A stretch of DNA of 64,000 bases. Source: PBB1 sp043738425. GTDB lineage: Bacteria > Pseudomonadota > Gammaproteobacteria > Burkholderiales > Burkholderiaceae_C. The translations under genes were made by a program, and so were the position numbers. This document shows positions 63,491 through 64,000 of the stretch, one piece after another; within the stretch, counting starts at the first letter, position 1, and every line of letters starts with the position of its first letter. The stretch spans positions 21,250-85,249 of the forward strand of contig JAYUGJ010000040.1 in assembly GCA_043738425.1 (NCBI GenBank). Direction: 5' to 3'. The notes beneath the pieces were generated by a model. The model saw nothing but the letters and a program-made list of their open reading frames with translations. It had not been told where the DNA came from and did not search any database.

Positions 63491-64000
63491 CTACAACGAC
63501 CGGGCGACTTCCTTCACCTCGAAGAACTCCAACTGGTCGCCTTCGGCGATGTCGTTGTAATTCTTCAGCTTGATACCGCATTCGAAGCCGGAGGCGACCT
63601 CGCGCACGTCGTCTTTCAGGCGGCGCACCGATTCGATTTCGCCGGTGTAGATCACCGCGTTGTCACGCAGCAAGCGGAACCGCGCACCACGGCGCACCAA
63701 GCCGGCGGTGACCATCGAGCCGGCCACCGTACCGATCTTCGAGGCCACGAACACGGTGCGAATCTCGGCGGTGCCGATGGTTTCTTCCCGCTGCTCGGGT
63801 GCCAGCATGCCGGTCATCGCCGCCTTCACCTCGTCCACCGCGTCATAAATGATGCTGTAGTACTTGATGTCGACGCCATTGTGTTCGGCCAGCTTGCGCG
63901 CATTCGCGTCGGCCCGCACGTTGAAACCGATGATCACCGCTTTGGAAGCAATCGCCAGGTTGATGTCGCTCTCGCTGATGCCGCCCACCGCGCCGTGCAC
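63491..64000 (-). CDS. infB: Translation initiation factor IF-2, C-terminal part (truncated by window)
   Basis: 169 residues of the C-terminal end: V-G-G-I-S-E-S-D-I-N-L-A, S-K-A-V-I-I-G-F-N-V-R-A-D, Y-Y-S-I-I-Y-D-A-V-D-E-V, I-G-T-V-A-G-S-M-V-T and F-E-C-G-I-K-L-K-N-Y-N-D-I. This covers IF-2 domains IV-VI. The rest lies beyond the right edge. The infB-rbfA-truB order is standard. Confidence 0.96.
   Translation of the reverse strand: MHGAVGGISESDINLAIASKAVIIGFNVRADANARKLAEHNGVDIKYYSIIYDAVDEVKAAMTGMLAPEQREETIGTAEIRTVFVASKIGTVAGSMVTAGLVRRGARFRLLRDNAVIYTGEIESVRRLKDDVREVASGFECGIKLKNYNDIAEGDQLEFFEVKEVARSL

Overview
The window is high-GC DNA with dense, often overlapping genes. It looks like a chromosome segment of a beta-proteobacterium of the order Burkholderiales. 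The reasons are the infB-rbfA-truB-typA block, the formamidase/urea-ABC operon (fmdB, fmdA, urtABCDE), a Burkholderia-type trimeric porin, a PEP-CTERM protein and a ThiE with the long N-terminal extension seen in this group. The assignment rests on gene content only.

Layout. (1) 1-3.4 kb: start of an ArsC/Spx-like gene running off the left edge, a small lipoprotein, an AarF/UbiB-type kinase and a secreted spondin-like PEP-CTERM protein. (2) 3.4-14.4 kb, minus strand: one signalling unit in the order TonB receptor 2, TonB receptor 1, small secreted peptide, YfiR, CHASE/HAMP hybrid kinase, REC-PAS-GGDEF-EAL, Hpt and REC; several start and stop codons overlap. (3) 14.7-15.9 kb: an HDOD protein. 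(4) 15.9-33.9 kb: a short-chain amide/urea nitrogen region. It holds urtABCDE-fmdA-fmdB (minus), a divergent NCS1-permease/histidine-kinase/REC fusion with a LuxR-type regulator (plus), amiR-amiC (minus), and aliphatic amidase amiE followed by a MoxR ATPase and a VWA protein (plus). (5) 34-44.9 kb: a porin, then a long plus-strand unit with two divergent FtsZ/tubulin-like GTPases, a small partner protein, a second MoxR-VWA pair, a CobW GTPase, a NiCoT nickel/cobalt permease and a 2Fe-2S thioredoxin-like ferredoxin. (6) 45-53 kb, minus: a complete eight-gene Nit1C cluster (nitrilase, radical SAM, GNAT, AIR-synthase-like, glycosyltransferase, flavoprotein and two small nitrogen-starvation proteins) with a divergent MocR-type regulator. 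(7) 55-60 kb: tRNA-Asn, a HAD protein, thiE, thiG, thiS, thiO (minus) and thiD (plus). (8) 60-64 kb: typA, truB, rbfA and the 3' part of infB.

How it fits together. About 37 kb (16-53 kb) is devoted to organic nitrogen: uptake and hydrolysis of urea and amides, amide sensing by AmiC/AmiR, and nitrile or cyanide nitrogen through Nit1C. The most unusual part is the tubulin-like operon. Its promoter is a good TTGACA-N17-TATCTT, followed by a leader of about 160 nt that ends in a canonical intrinsic terminator directly in front of the first tubulin-like gene. The amidase gene has the same layout (TTGACA-N18-TACTCT, short leader, strong terminator), and the two leaders share a 10-base word. AmiR is an ANTAR antiterminator, so I infer that it may switch on both the amidase and the cytoskeleton-like operon.

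A second theme is the many short in-frame tandem repeats of period 6 or 12. They encode alternating low-complexity peptides and have expanded inside otherwise conserved genes, including truB and the VWA protein.
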